The translations under genes and the position numbers were made by a program. Of a stretch of 64,000 nucleotides of DNA, positions 8,340-17,298 are shown one piece after another; within the stretch, counting starts at the first letter, position 1, and each line of letters begins with the position of its first letter. The stretch lies in contig NZ_AOMD01000021.1 in assembly GCF_000336915.1 (NCBI RefSeq), forward strand, positions 1 through 64,000, read 5' to 3'. Below the pieces are notes generated by a model that did not search any database, was not told where the DNA came from, and saw only the letters and a list, made by a program, of their open reading frames with translations. Origin of the DNA: Halococcus saccharolyticus DSM 5350. GTDB taxonomy: Archaea; Halobacteriota; Halobacteria; Halobacteriales; Halococcaceae.

Positions 8340-9230
8340 ATGCGTCGAGCGCTCGCCGTCGCGGCCTGTTGCGTTCTCGTGATCGGGGCGACACCGGCGA
8401 GCGCGCACGGCCAGCACCTCTCGGCGGACGCACAGTACGCCGACAACGGCACGGTCGTGATCGAGTCGCTGTTCACCGCGACCGGCGGCTTCCTCGTGCT
8501 CCACGCCGACGACGGTGGCGAGCCCGGCGCGCCGATCGGCCACACCCCGATCGAGTACGGCTACGAGACCGGGCTCACGGTCAACGTCAGCGACGAGGCG
8601 TGGCAGGCGTGGAACGGTCCGCGGACTGTGTGGGCGGTGCTCCACCTCGACGACGGCGACGGTGAGTTCGACCCAGCCGACGACGAACCGGCACCGGCCT
8701 TCGGCGGCAGCGCGAAACAGTCGTTCGCCGTCGGCAAGCGCGCAGCCGGTCCGGCGAGTGTCGTCGCGTCCGGATTCGGTAGCCAGCCAACGAACAGTTC
8801 AGTAACGATCGAACGGGTCGCGCTCGGTCGTGACGGCGCGGTCGTCGTGCGCGCCGATCGAGACGGCGAGCCGGGCGCGGTCGTCGGGCGCACCGCGCTC
8901 GCCGCTGGCGTCCACGAGAACGTCAGCGTCACTCTCGATCGGTCGTACTACCGTGATCAGGACTCACGCTTCGGGCTATGGGCTACCGTTGCGGAACGCG
9001 GATCACCCGTGATGATCGATAGTGGGCCCGTGGCGAGCGACTTCACCGTCCGAAAGGCCGCCAACACCACCGAAACTGACGCGACGACGGCCACAGCGAC
9101 GAGCGCCCGCTCTACGACTGGGACGAGCGAGGCGTCGACGACTGAAGGACCGGGATTCGGCCTCGCGGCAAGTGTGCTCGTGATCGCCGGAACTGTGGCG
9201 CTCGCGCTGGCCCGCAGACGACGGCGGTGA
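8340..9230 (+). CDS. Exported surface protein with two DUF7282-like repeats and PGF-type C-terminal anchor
   Basis: This is a 296-aa secreted protein. A Sec-type signal peptide occupies about residues 1-23 (RRALAVAACCVLVIGA, cut near ASAHG). Two similar beta domains follow, each with a GEPGA(P/V)(I/V)G core near residues 60 and 180. After a Thr/Ser-rich stalk comes PGFGLAASVLVIAGTVAL and a run of arginines, which matches the PGF-CTERM archaeosortase sorting signal. It is thus likely lipid-anchored on the cell surface and glycosylated on the stalk. The function of the repeated domain is not established. Confidence 0.82.
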   Translation: MRRALAVAACCVLVIGATPASAHGQHLSADAQYADNGTVVIESLFTATGGFLVLHADDGGEPGAPIGHTPIEYGYETGLTVNVSDEAWQAWNGPRTVWAVLHLDDGDGEFDPADDEPAPAFGGSAKQSFAVGKRAAGPASVVASGFGSQPTNSSVTIERVALGRDGAVVVRADRDGEPGAVVGRTALAAGVHENVSVTLDRSYYRDQDSRFGLWATVAERGSPVMIDSGPVASDFTVRKAANTTETDATTATATSARSTTGTSEASTTEGPGFGLAASVLVIAGTVALALARRRRR

Positions 9231-9299
9231 GTCGACGGACTGGGGACGTTCGACGCCCGTACCAGAACCGGCTTTTGGCTGTGGTCCGTAGTTCGGGCG

Positions 9300-10604
9300 A
9301 TGCCGTCCAGCCCCGATCGTGGTCTATCGCGACGCGAGTTCGGCAAGGCTGCCGTCGCGCTCGGCGGGGCGAGCGCGCTCACGGCGTGTCTCGACCGCTT
9401 CCGGAACGAGCCCGAAGAACCCGTCCCGAGCGGCGTCGCCAGCCTCGAACAGCTCCCGACGCGTCAACATGCGTGGCGCGACCGCATCCGACTCGACGAT
9501 CACGGCAACGCACTCCTTCCGCGCCACCAGATCCTGCTCTATCTGAACCTCGGTGTGGATGGTCCCCCGGGAACGGACGCCCGCAACACCGTCTCGGCGG
9601 CGCTTTCGACGCTGGACGAGGCCTACGAACGGAGCCACGAGGGACTCCTCCACTCGATGGCGTACTCGCCGGCGTACTTCGATCGGTTCGACGCGTCACT
9701 TCCTGACGACCTCGACCTCCCGCCGCCGCGCCGGCTCTCGGCGTTCGAACAGCCCGATCTCGACACCCAGGACGCCCTGCTCCACCTTGCGAGCGACCGA
9801 GCGGACGTCGTGCTCGAAGCCGACGAGGCGCTCACCGGCGACCGCGAGACCGCGAACGGCGTGACCGTCGATGCTCGCCTCACCGATGTCTTCTCGGTCG
9901 ATGCACGCCGGACCGGATTCGTCGGTGCGGGGATGCCCGCCGAGCGCCAGGGAGAACTCGAAGGGATTCCCGATTCGGGACCAGTACCCGAAAAATCGCC
10001 GCTGTTCATGGGATTTCAGGCGGGTTTCCGGAAGAACCAGGCGAGCGAGGACTACGTCACCCTGAACGAGGGCCCCTTCGCGGGCGGCACCACCAAGCAC
10101 GTCGCGAACATTCGCCAGCGCCTCGACGACTGGTACGGCGAACAGGACTTCGACGAGCGCGTGATGGAGATGTTCTCCCCCACCCACGCCGAAGAGGGTC
10201 TCGTCGAGGGTGTCGGGAGTAGTTTGGGAGCCGACAACGGGCTCACCCCTGCGATGATCGACAACATCGACGAGGCCGCCCGCGAGTTCGGCCGTGTCGG
10301 TCACGCCCAGAAGAACGCGCGTGCGAACCGTGATCCCGACGGGAACGTCCGCCTGCTGCGCCGGCACTTCGAGTCGACCGACGACGACATCGCGAGCCTC
10401 CACTTCCCGACGCTCCAGCGGGGGATCGGGGCGTTCGAGGAAGTGCGGAAAGCGATGAACGGTGTGGACCTCACGGCAGCGACGCCAGCAGTCCGTCAGC
10501 GGGTCAACAACGGCATCCTGGAGTACATCTTCGTCGAACACCGCGGGAACTTCCTCGTGCCGCCAATGGCGCTCCGCGCGCTGCCGACGCCGACTGGCGA
10601 GTGA
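9300..10604 (+). CDS. Tat-exported lipoprotein resembling DyP-type peroxidase (DUF7405-like)
   Basis: This is a 434-aa exported protein. The N-terminus has a twin-arginine signal (SRREFGK) and a lipobox LTAC, so Cys30 should be lipidated. The C-terminal half aligns by eye with dye-decolorising peroxidase/deferrochelatase proteins: a candidate heme-ligand His in GHAQKNARANRD, then LLRRHFES, HFPTLQRGIGAFEEV and YIFVEHRGNFLVPP. The catalytic GxxDG motif appears as GFQAG near residue 239, so the distal Asp is missing. It may bind heme or iron rather than act as a standard peroxidase. Confidence 0.65.
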   Translation: MPSSPDRGLSRREFGKAAVALGGASALTACLDRFRNEPEEPVPSGVASLEQLPTRQHAWRDRIRLDDHGNALLPRHQILLYLNLGVDGPPGTDARNTVSAALSTLDEAYERSHEGLLHSMAYSPAYFDRFDASLPDDLDLPPPRRLSAFEQPDLDTQDALLHLASDRADVVLEADEALTGDRETANGVTVDARLTDVFSVDARRTGFVGAGMPAERQGELEGIPDSGPVPEKSPLFMGFQAGFRKNQASEDYVTLNEGPFAGGTTKHVANIRQRLDDWYGEQDFDERVMEMFSPTHAEEGLVEGVGSSLGADNGLTPAMIDNIDEAAREFGRVGHAQKNARANRDPDGNVRLLRRHFESTDDDIASLHFPTLQRGIGAFEEVRKAMNGVDLTAATPAVRQRVNNGILEYIFVEHRGNFLVPPMALRALPTPTGE

Positions 10605-10807
10605 TTCATCCGCCGGCCTCGGGCGTGCCGCGCCGCTCGACAGAGCTTCGGATCAAGCTATGGATGCATCTCGTAACCAAAATGTCGAATTGAGATTGTT
10701 TTTGACACCGTACGAGATATAGGATGCGTATCTTGCATATTGAATACGCTCAATGGCGGAAGTAAGATCGGCGACAACTGGACGCAGAACCACGCGGCTT
10801 CGCGTAT

Positions 10808-11482
10808 TTACACCTCGCCTGCGGCTTCCAGTTTGAACCGCTCAATGAATTCTTTGACAACGGACATGCGACTTTCAGCGATACGGTGACCAGGCTCCGT
10901 ATACATTCGGTCTGGAAGTGAGAGAATCTTCTTATGAAAATGGTTCAGTTGTGTTTGGCCAGCTACAGTCTTGTCCGATTCAATCGGTAACTCTGGATCG
11001 TAGAGCGCTTGACCATGCTCTCCACCAAAAGAAAAGCAGCGGGCGATTCCAACTGCTTCAAGCGCGTCAAGATTATCAGCGTCACACAGCAATTTTGCCT
11101 CTACCGTCTTCGGCTCGATATCGTTTGAGTAGCGGTGTACTCGGATGCAGTGATTCACCTGCTCGATTTTCGTTTGCTCCAAACCAACATCGGAAAGGAT
11201 GGTATCTGCCTCCTTAGCACCCCAGATAGCGTGATCATCAATCTGTCCCTGATCTTCGCGCATGCGTCCGATGTCGTGTAGCAACGTTGCTAACCGAAGA
11301 ACCTGCTCGTTAGCATCGCTCCGTTCGGTCAATAGTGTTTCAGCGAGTCCTTCGACCCGCTGAACATGATACCAATCATGGGATGGAGAAGCCCCCTCAA
11401 AATAATTCTGAGCACAGTCGCGGACGGTTGCAATCGTCTCCATATCTCCATGCCTCAATGGTTTCTCATCAAAGCCTGCCAT
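10808..11482 (-). CDS. HD-domain phosphohydrolase
   Basis: This 224-aa protein is of the HD superfamily, metal-dependent phosphohydrolases that act on nucleotides or related substrates. The metal ligands are visible as HDWYH near residue 35, HD in ATLLHDIGR near residue 68, the distal HAIWGAKEA, and D in LLCDADNLDALEAVGI. It resembles the archaeal/YedJ-type HD family. A TATA-like ATTTAC just upstream supports the ATG at 11482. Base composition is clearly richer in A/T than its neighbours, and the flanking gaps are AT-rich too, suggesting transfer. Confidence 0.85.
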   Translation of the reverse strand: MAGFDEKPLRHGDMETIATVRDCAQNYFEGASPSHDWYHVQRVEGLAETLLTERSDANEQVLRLATLLHDIGRMREDQGQIDDHAIWGAKEADTILSDVGLEQTKIEQVNHCIRVHRYSNDIEPKTVEAKLLCDADNLDALEAVGIARCFSFGGEHGQALYDPELPIESDKTVAGQTQLNHFHKKILSLPDRMYTEPGHRIAESRMSVVKEFIERFKLEAAGEV

Positions 11483-11712
11483 GTACAGTGAAAGTAAATT
11501 CTGCGTTCTGAGAGTACTTTTCCAACACTGTTCTCGGTCGGAGCCAAGCAGTTGTTGGCAAGAGTCAGATCAATGAATAAGAGGCAAGAGATAGAGACAG
11601 TGGCCAGGTGCGAGATACACGCTCTCCATCTTGCACGAGATTTATGTCAGGGAGAATTTCTTACCCTAGTGCACAGTGCGATCGACTCATGATCTGACGG
11701 TTGAAACTCCAC

Positions 11713-12717
11713 TCAGTCGAGTTCGAGATCGCGAACAGCGACACCGGAGCCATCCTCGACGTGGCCGACCACGTGCCCGTCGGTCGCGTCGGCGAGGCGG
11801 TCGGCGTCGTCCGGATCGAGCGCCGCGACGAACCCCATCCCCATGTTGAACGTCCGGTACAGCTCCTCGTTGCCGACGTTGCCGGCCTCCGCCACGAACT
11901 CGAAGACATCCGGGACGGGTAGTGGGTCGGTGATCTCGTACCGGAACGACCCCATTCGCGAGAGGTTCGTCCAGCCGCCACCGGTAATGTGGGCGGCAGC
12001 GTGGGCCGCGTGGTCGTGGAGCGGGTCAAGCAGGTCGGCGTAGATTCGCGTCGGCTCCAGCAACACCTCGCCCACCGTCCGGTCGGGATCGGGTGGGAAC
12101 GGATCGTCGTACTCGCCCGCGCGGGTGGCGGCCTCGCGCGCGAGCGTCAGCCCGTTCGAGTGAATCCCCGAGGACGGGAACCCAACGAGCGCGTCGCCGG
12201 CCTGTGCACCATCGAAGAGGTCGGACTCTTCCGCGAGGCCAGCGCACGTCCCCGCGATGTCGAGACCGCGAACTACCTCGGGCATTACGGCGGTCTCACC
12301 GCCGACGAGCGCCACGCTCGCGCGCTCGGCCCCAGCCGCGAGCCCCTCGCCGATCGCGGCCGCGGTCGCGTCGTCTGGCTCGTCGACCGCGAGATAATCG
12401 ACGAACGCTACCGGCTCGACTCCGGCGGCCACGAGGTCGTTCGCGTTCATCGCGATGCAGTCGATCCCGACTGTGGAGTAGTCTCCCATTGCCTCGGCGA
12501 CGAGGAGTTTGGTGCCGACGCCGTCGGTCGCCAGCGCGAGATACTGGTCGCCGAGATCGACGAGACCGGCGTAATCACCCTCGGCGTCGTCGTCTCCCAC
12601 TGCCCCGACGAGCGCTGCGGTCGCGGCCTCGCTCGCCGCGATGTCGACGCCCGTTTCGGCGTAGGTGAGTTCCTCCTCGTCGGTACTCGCAGGCGGCTCG
12701 TCGGACTCGTCGGTCAT
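11713..12717 (-). CDS. purM: Phosphoribosylformylglycinamidine cyclo-ligase (AIR synthetase)
   Basis: PurM (334 aa) closes the imidazole ring of purines in an ATP-dependent step, making AIR from FGAM. Typical motifs are LTYAETGVDI, the ATP/FGAM-binding LATDGVGTKLL, MNANDLVAAGVEPV, GGETAVMPE and FPSSGIHSNGLTLAR, then HITGGGWTNLSRM. The start at MTDESDEPP puts a TATA-like TTTTG about 28 bases upstream. The gene appears monocistronic here; no other purine gene is adjacent, although guaB lies 12 kb away. Confidence 0.96.
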   Translation of the reverse strand: MTDESDEPPASTDEEELTYAETGVDIAASEAATAALVGAVGDDDAEGDYAGLVDLGDQYLALATDGVGTKLLVAEAMGDYSTVGIDCIAMNANDLVAAGVEPVAFVDYLAVDEPDDATAAAIGEGLAAGAERASVALVGGETAVMPEVVRGLDIAGTCAGLAEESDLFDGAQAGDALVGFPSSGIHSNGLTLAREAATRAGEYDDPFPPDPDRTVGEVLLEPTRIYADLLDPLHDHAAHAAAHITGGGWTNLSRMGSFRYEITDPLPVPDVFEFVAEAGNVGNEELYRTFNMGMGFVAALDPDDADRLADATDGHVVGHVEDGSGVAVRDLELD

Positions 12718-12783
12718 GGCGGAAGCGGCGCGGAGCGCGGACAAAAGCGCACCGGTGGCGGGCTCTCTCGACCTCTGTCCGAG

Positions 12784-14472
12784 TCACGACGTTTTTCCGT
12801 CCCGACGGTCACGCTCGTCGCGTTCCGGATCGCGCTCGGCGGGGTCGCCGTGACCGCCGCCGCCAGGCGTCCGCACGATCACCTCAGTTCCTGCCGCGAC
12901 GTCCTGAGTGGTTTTCGCCGGCACCGTCTCGCCGTCGATCAGGTTCTCGCCAGTCGCGCCGTCCTCGCCGCCGTCGATCCCCCGAGGCGCGACCCGACGG
13001 CGCTCGGTGAGCAGCGAGACGGTCGCGTCGACGCCGAGCGTGACGACACGTTCGATCCCCAACCCGCCGCGATAGCGCCCCGCTCCCCCGCTCCCCGGCC
13101 GGAGCGCGTAGCGCTCGACGCAGAGCGGGTAGGCGGCTTCGAGCGCCTCGATCGGCGTGTTCAGCGTGTTCGTCATCCCGACTTGGACGCCGTCCATCCC
13201 ATCCCCGTTGGGCCGTCCGCCTGCGCCGCCCCCGATGGTCTCGTAGTAGGTGAACCCGTCGTCGGGGTCGTCTCCGTCCGCCCCGGATCGACTGCCGACG
13301 ACGAGGTTGTTCATTGTTCCCTGGCCGGCGGCCGGCACGGTCTCGGGTGCGGCGTCGGCGAGCGCGGCGAAGATCACGTCGGTTACGCGCTGGCTGGTTT
13401 CGACGTTGCCCCCGACGACGGCGGCCGGTGGCTCGGGGTTTAGCACCGATCGCTCGGGCGCAGTAATTGAGATTGGATCGTAACACCCCTGGTTTGGCGG
13501 GATTTCCGGGTCGGTGACACAGCGCAGGACGAAGTAAACCGCGCTTTTCGCCACCGCGAGCGGTGCGTTCAGGTTGCCAGTGACTTGGTCTGCCGTACCG
13601 GCGAAATCGACGTTCAACTCCCCGCCGTCGATCGTCACCTCGACCTCGATCGGCACGTCCTCGTCGGTTACACCGTCGCCTTCGAGGATATCGTTCGCCG
13701 CGTAGGTGCCGTCCGGCAATCCTTCGAGTTCGGTTACCATCCGGTCGTGGGAGTAGTCGATCACGGCGTCGAATGCCGCGAGCAGCCGATCGTGGCCGTA
13801 GTCGGCGAGCAGCGAGCGGAGGCGCTCTCCGCCCCGGCGGTTGGCTGCGATCTGAGCGCGGAGGTCTGCCCGGCGTTCGCGGGGGTTCCGGACGTTCGCG
13901 AGCACGAGCGCCATCACGGCAGCGTCGATCTCACCATCCGCGACGAGGCGCGTCGGGGGGAGCCGGAGCCCCTCCTGGTGGATTTCGCGCGCGCCGGCTG
14001 GCATGCTTCCCGGGACCATTCCGCCGACATCGGCGTGATGGGCGCGTGAAACCGCGTAGCCCACGATCTCACCTGCGGCCGATCCGCGCTCTCCATCCGC
14101 TCCGTCCCCTTCGTTGACCTCGTCGTGTGCAATCGGCGAGACCATCGTCACGTCCGGGAGATGGGTCCCACCTTCGAAGGGGTCGTTGAGCACGAACACG
14201 TCGCCCGGTTCGGGATCGTGTTTGAGGACGGCGTCGACCGCCTCTGGCATCGCACCGAGATGCACAGGTATATGTTCAGCCTGAGCGACGAGCCGTCCGT
14301 CCGCGTCGAACAGCGCGGTCGAGCAGTCCTGGCGTTCCTTGATGTTCGGCGAGTACGCGCCCCGGATGAGGACGTCGCCCATCTCGTCGGCGATGCCTTC
14401 GAGCTGGTTCCGCACGATTTCGAGCGTCACCGCATCGAGATCGTTCACATCGTCGGTGCTATCCGTGCTCAC
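12784..14472 (-). CDS. hyuB: Hydantoinase B/5-oxoprolinase subunit
   Basis: This is the beta-type subunit (562 aa) of an ATP-dependent hydantoinase/5-oxoprolinase family enzyme. The family signature is visible: [16 protein letters not shown] near the start, [31 protein letters not shown] and the C-terminal GxGGxGRYRGG motif. The GTG start at 14472 overlaps the hyuA stop (GTGA), so it is translationally coupled as the second gene. The substrate (hydantoins, 5-oxoproline or an acetone/acetophenone-like compound) cannot be told from sequence. The C-terminus ends in a charged Arg/Asp tail. Confidence 0.92.
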   Translation of the reverse strand: MSTDSTDDVNDLDAVTLEIVRNQLEGIADEMGDVLIRGAYSPNIKERQDCSTALFDADGRLVAQAEHIPVHLGAMPEAVDAVLKHDPEPGDVFVLNDPFEGGTHLPDVTMVSPIAHDEVNEGDGADGERGSAAGEIVGYAVSRAHHADVGGMVPGSMPAGAREIHQEGLRLPPTRLVADGEIDAAVMALVLANVRNPRERRADLRAQIAANRRGGERLRSLLADYGHDRLLAAFDAVIDYSHDRMVTELEGLPDGTYAANDILEGDGVTDEDVPIEVEVTIDGGELNVDFAGTADQVTGNLNAPLAVAKSAVYFVLRCVTDPEIPPNQGCYDPISITAPERSVLNPEPPAAVVGGNVETSQRVTDVIFAALADAAPETVPAAGQGTMNNLVVGSRSGADGDDPDDGFTYYETIGGGAGGRPNGDGMDGVQVGMTNTLNTPIEALEAAYPLCVERYALRPGSGGAGRYRGGLGIERVVTLGVDATVSLLTERRRVAPRGIDGGEDGATGENLIDGETVPAKTTQDVAAGTEVIVRTPGGGGHGDPAERDPERDERDRRDGKTS

Positions 14473-16601
14473 GATCCGTCCTCCTTGGTGCAGACGAGCG
14501 CTCCGTCGTCGGCAATCACGCCACTCCACGACGGCAGCACGACCGCGGTGCTCTCGTCGGCTTCGAGGATCGCTGGCCCGTCGATCTCGCGACCGGTCGC
14601 GAGCCCATCGCGCGCGTAGACCGGCGTGTCGTAGCGTTCGTCGCCGAAAACGGCCGTTCGATCGCCCGTTCGTGGATTGCCCTCGCCGGCGTACGCCACG
14701 GTCTGCGGCTCGCGCTCGACAGTGGCGGCCGTCCGTAGCGTGACGAGTTCGACTGTGTCGTCCATCCGGTAGCCGAAGGCGGTCTCGTGGGCGGCGTGGA
14801 ATCGGGCTTGGAGGGCATCCGGATCGAGGGGATCGTCGACCGGAACAGTGAGCTCGAAGCTCTGACCGACGTACCGACAGTCAGCCACCCGCTCGATCCG
14901 GGCGGCCGATGGATCGGCGATGTCGGCGCACACCTCGTCGACGAGGTCGTCGTAGATCTCTTCGACCGCAGCGGCGTCGAGTGCATCGAGCGGTGTCCGG
15001 TGGGTCCGGACTGCGTCGTGTTTCTCGTCGGCCGCCAACAGCCCGTAGGCCGAGAGCACCCCACAGGCGCGCGGGATGACAATGGTCTCGATCCCGAGTG
15101 CGTCGGCGAGCGCGGCTGCGTGCATCGGCCCCGCGCCGCCGAATGCCGCGAGCCCGAACTGCCGGGGATCGTGGCCGCGCTCGACAGTTACAGAACGGAT
15201 CGCCCGCGTCATCGCCGCGTTCGCCACTCGATAGACGCCGCGGGCAGCAGCCACTGCCCCGTCGAGGCCGGTAGAACGCGCCTCGCTACCGAGATCCGCC
15301 TCCTCGGCGAGTGTGGCGAGCGTCTCGCGAGCTGCCGCCACGTCGAGTTCGAGTTCGCCGCCGAGCGCGGAGCCCTCGCCGATGTAACCGAGCACGACCG
15401 CGGCGTCCGTCACCGTCGGATCGGTTCCGCCGCGGCCGTAACACACCGGCCCGGGATCGGCACCCGCACTCTCGGGGCCGACTCTGAGCGCGCCGCCTGC
15501 GTCGACCCACGCGACCGAACCGCCGCCCGCGCCCACGGTGGTGAGATCGACCATCGGCGTGCCGATCGGCCGGTTCCCGATCGTGGCGTCGGTCGTGCGC
15601 TCGATCTCGCCGTCGCGGACGAGACTCACGTCCGATGACGTGCCGCCCATATCGAACGTGATCAGCCCGCGAAGGTCGCTCGTGTGTTCGTCGAGGTGTG
15701 TGCCCGCGGTCGCGTCGGCTCCGACGACGCCGGCTGCCGGTCCCGAGAGCACGGTGGTGACCGCGTGCTCGCGCACCGTGGCGGCGTCGGCGATCCCGCC
15801 GTTCGACTGCATCACTTTGGGTGCCGGTACGCTGAGATCAGCAGCGCGGGATTCGAGTCGGCCGATGTAGGCGTCGATCGTCGGCGTGACGTATGCGTCG
15901 GCGACGGTGGTCGCGGTGCGCTCGTACTCGCGGAATTCGGCGAGCACCTCGTGAGAGGCCGAGACGTGGACGTCGCACTCCCCGCGGAGCACGCTCGCGA
16001 CCCGCTCCTCGTTCTCCGGGTGGGCGTAGGCGTGGAGCAGACAGACCGCAACGCTCTCGATATCGTCATCGTCGAGTCGGTCGGCGAGATCGCGGATGTC
16101 GGCCTCGTCCACCGACGTTTCGATCCCGTCGACGGTCGCGCGCTCGTCGATCCCGTACCGCCGCCGACGGGGGACGAGCGGTGCGGGCTTCTCGGCGTCG
16201 AGATCGTAGAGCGCGGGGCGGTCCTGGCGACCGATTTCGAGGACGTCGCGGAACCCCTCGGTCGTGACGAGTGCGGTCTTCGCGCCGGTCCCTTCGAGAA
16301 GTGCGTTGACCGAGACCGTCGTACCGTGGACGAACGAATCGATGTCGTCGGGATCGATGCCGGCCTCGTCACAGGCTTTCCCGATCCCATCGACCACCCC
16401 GACGCTCTGGTCCGCGGTGCTCGGAACCTTCGCGGTCGTGAGTCCGTCGTCGGTCAGCACCACCACGTCGGTGAAGGTACCGCCGACGTCGACAGCGAGA
16501 CGGGCTCCGCGGGTCTCGGAAGCGAGACGTGCTTCGTGGGCCTCGATAGCCGAACGTGTTCCATCGTCGGCATCGGTGTCGGTGGCCCGATCGGCCGTCA
16601 T
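14469..16601 (-). CDS. hyuA: Hydantoinase A/5-oxoprolinase subunit
   Basis: This is the alpha-type subunit (710 aa) with an actin/ASKHA-like ATPase fold. Diagnostic segments are RLAVDVGGTFTDVVVL near residue 35, VHGTTVSVNALLEGTGAKTALVTTEGF, the VMQSNGGI block, the ATP-binding DMGGTSSDVSLV and GAGGGSVAW, and FGGAGPMHAAALAD near residue 500. The length is typical. It is first in a two-gene operon with hyuB. There are about 30 acidic residues before the conserved domain. No transporter or regulator neighbours hint at the substrate. Confidence 0.93.
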   Translation of the reverse strand: MTADRATDTDADDGTRSAIEAHEARLASETRGARLAVDVGGTFTDVVVLTDDGLTTAKVPSTADQSVGVVDGIGKACDEAGIDPDDIDSFVHGTTVSVNALLEGTGAKTALVTTEGFRDVLEIGRQDRPALYDLDAEKPAPLVPRRRRYGIDERATVDGIETSVDEADIRDLADRLDDDDIESVAVCLLHAYAHPENEERVASVLRGECDVHVSASHEVLAEFREYERTATTVADAYVTPTIDAYIGRLESRAADLSVPAPKVMQSNGGIADAATVREHAVTTVLSGPAAGVVGADATAGTHLDEHTSDLRGLITFDMGGTSSDVSLVRDGEIERTTDATIGNRPIGTPMVDLTTVGAGGGSVAWVDAGGALRVGPESAGADPGPVCYGRGGTDPTVTDAAVVLGYIGEGSALGGELELDVAAARETLATLAEEADLGSEARSTGLDGAVAAARGVYRVANAAMTRAIRSVTVERGHDPRQFGLAAFGGAGPMHAAALADALGIETIVIPRACGVLSAYGLLAADEKHDAVRTHRTPLDALDAAAVEEIYDDLVDEVCADIADPSAARIERVADCRYVGQSFELTVPVDDPLDPDALQARFHAAHETAFGYRMDDTVELVTLRTAATVEREPQTVAYAGEGNPRTGDRTAVFGDERYDTPVYARDGLATGREIDGPAILEADESTAVVLPSWSGVIADDGALVCTKEDGS

Positions 16602-16643
16602 GACCGACCGAACGACGGCAGTGGGTATGGGTTTTGGCCTCTC

Positions 16644-17282
16644 TTAGAAACCGAGACCGAACCGGAAGAGGACGAACACCGCCGAGCCGGCGCTCACGAC
16701 GAACGCGATCACGAAGACGACGACGCTCCACGAGAGCACCTTTCGGCCGTCGAGCGGACCGAACGGGAGCATGTTGAACCCTGCCAGGAGAAGATTGATC
16801 CCGACGCCGAACGCGCCGATGTCGCCGAGAAAGTCTCCCGAAAAGAGCGCGAGCGGCGCGAACCCGGCCGCGAGCACGAGGTTCGTCACCGGGCCGGCGA
16901 GCGCGATCAGACCGTTCTGTCGTTCGGTGATCCGGCCGCGGTGATAGACCGCGCCGGGGGCGGCAAACAGAAAGCCTGCGAACGCACTCGCGATCGCGAT
17001 GAACAACATCCCGTAGTCGGCGCGGAAGTGGGCGATCTGGCCGAAGCGCTGGGCGACGATCTTGTGGGCGAGTTCGTGGAGCAGAAATCCGATCCCCGCC
17101 GTGAGCATGCTGAGCGCGAACGCGTCGACGATCACCGGTGAGACGAGCGACCGCGGGCGTCCGGTTGCGAGCCCGGCTCTGACGATCCGCCCAGCCTGCG
17201 GATCGAGAAAGAGCGCGAACGCGAACCCGAGCGCGATCCACGCGATCGCGAGGTCGATCAGCTCTCGTCGGGCGAACCTCAC
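16644..17282 (-). CDS. M50-like membrane zinc metalloprotease
   Basis: This is a 212-aa polytopic membrane protein of the site-2-protease-like M50 group. The zinc motif HELAH is in LLHELAHKIVAQ near residue 68, and the second motif NMLPFGPLDGRKVL (typical NxxPxxxLDG) is near residue 174. About six hydrophobic segments surround these. A GPVTNL segment matches the family's third conserved element. Its targets are unknown. It follows the TraB gene on the same strand after a short gap, which suggests a two-gene membrane operon. Confidence 0.88.
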   Translation of the reverse strand: MRFARRELIDLAIAWIALGFAFALFLDPQAGRIVRAGLATGRPRSLVSPVIVDAFALSMLTAGIGFLLHELAHKIVAQRFGQIAHFRADYGMLFIAIASAFAGFLFAAPGAVYHRGRITERQNGLIALAGPVTNLVLAAGFAPLALFSGDFLGDIGAFGVGINLLLAGFNMLPFGPLDGRKVLSWSVVVFVIAFVVSAGSAVFVLFRFGLGF

Positions 17283-17298
17283 GCAGAATCCCTCCGGC

